Source of the DNA: CAZNNH01 sp964574335
Lineage (GTDB): Bacteria > Acidobacteriota > Vicinamibacteria > Fen-336
DNA: 15,078 nt
Direction of reading: 5' to 3'
Assembly (NCBI GenBank): GCA_964574335.1
Contig: CAZNNH010000156.1
Span: forward strand, 1-15,078
In this document: piece after piece, positions 14,993-15,078 of the stretch
Position numbering within the stretch: the stretch's first letter is position 1
How the letters are laid out: every line of letters starts with the position of its first letter
Program-made: the position numbers and the translations under genes
Notes under the pieces: generated by a model
The model's database searches: none
Told to the model about the DNA's origin: nothing
The model's input: only the letters and a program-made list of their open reading frames with translations

Positions 14993-15042
14993 GGGACATG
15001 ACCGGGTTTCTCCGTCCTGCAACGAAACCCGGATCGTGTCCC
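14993..15042. repeat. Long imperfect palindrome (REP-like or terminator hairpin)
   Basis: The left arm (14993-15010) pairs with the right arm (15024-15042) over 18 base pairs, with one G-T wobble (14999/15036) and one bulged base (15033), around a 13-base loop. Arm ends are GGGACATGA and CCGGGTTTC. It begins eight bases after the sulfatase-TPR stop codon. A second small stem, GCCGG/CCGGC (15048-15052/15059-15063), follows. The absence of a T-run argues against an ordinary intrinsic terminator. Length, bulge and position resemble a REP-type element, but no second copy was seen in the window. Confidence 0.65.
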
Positions 15043-15075
15043 GAAGCGCCGGGATAAACCGGCAAGGTGTAGCGG

Positions 15076-15078
15076 ATG
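15076..15078 (+). CDS. Possible start codon of a gene running off the right edge
   Basis: The window ends in ATG, with AAGG (15064-15067) eight bases upstream, a plausible Shine-Dalgarno. If real, the gene would begin directly after the palindrome. Nothing of its product is visible, so this rests only on spacing. Confidence 0.2.

Overview
The window is about 15 kb of very GC-rich, densely coding chromosomal DNA from a Gram-negative (diderm) bacterium. LptD, an Oar-like TonB-dependent receptor, and a membrane-anchored alkaline-phosphatase/sulfatase-superfamily protein fused to TPR repeats fit Acidobacteriota best, perhaps a Thermoanaerobaculia-type lineage. That placement is inferred from gene content and style; no phylogenetic marker was run.

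Layout. (1) Positions 1-170 hold the 3' end of an unrecognised plus-strand gene. (2) A plus-strand envelope cluster follows: fabI (enoyl-ACP reductase), lptD (LPS outer-membrane translocon) and an rmd-like NAD(P)-dependent sugar-nucleotide reductase, with gaps of 7 and 12 bases. It would couple fatty-acid synthesis, LPS export and deoxysugar supply. (3) A convergent minus-strand cluster reads mtnA, tsaD, a small unknown gene (84 aa), a MOFRL-type glycerate 2-kinase and grpE. These are housekeeping functions: methionine salvage, the tRNA t6A modification, glycerate phosphorylation and the DnaK exchange factor. grpE probably has its own promoter, whose -10 box overlaps the kinase stop codon. (4) Further right on the minus strand, a small predicted secreted single-span membrane protein sits 16 bases upstream of a 934-aa Oar-like TonB-dependent receptor; a hairpin terminator lies beyond the receptor. 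(5) A 300-bp divergent intergenic region with a C9 tract and a 9-bp inverted repeat separates that pair from a plus-strand 797-aa gene encoding a transmembrane anchor, a sulfatase-like domain with Thr instead of the formylglycine Cys/Ser, and TPR repeats. (6) The window ends with a strong imperfect palindrome (18-bp stem) and possibly the start codon of another gene.

Most starts were chosen by Shine-Dalgarno placement. Several are non-ATG: grpE GTG, tsaD GTG, the 84-aa gene GTG, the small membrane protein GTG and mtnA TTG. No tRNA, rRNA, CRISPR array, complete insertion sequence or phage gene was seen. The least ordinary material is in the right third: the small-protein/receptor pair, the Thr-nucleophile sulfatase-TPR fusion, and the terminal palindrome. 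None of it amounts to a clearly new system on this evidence.
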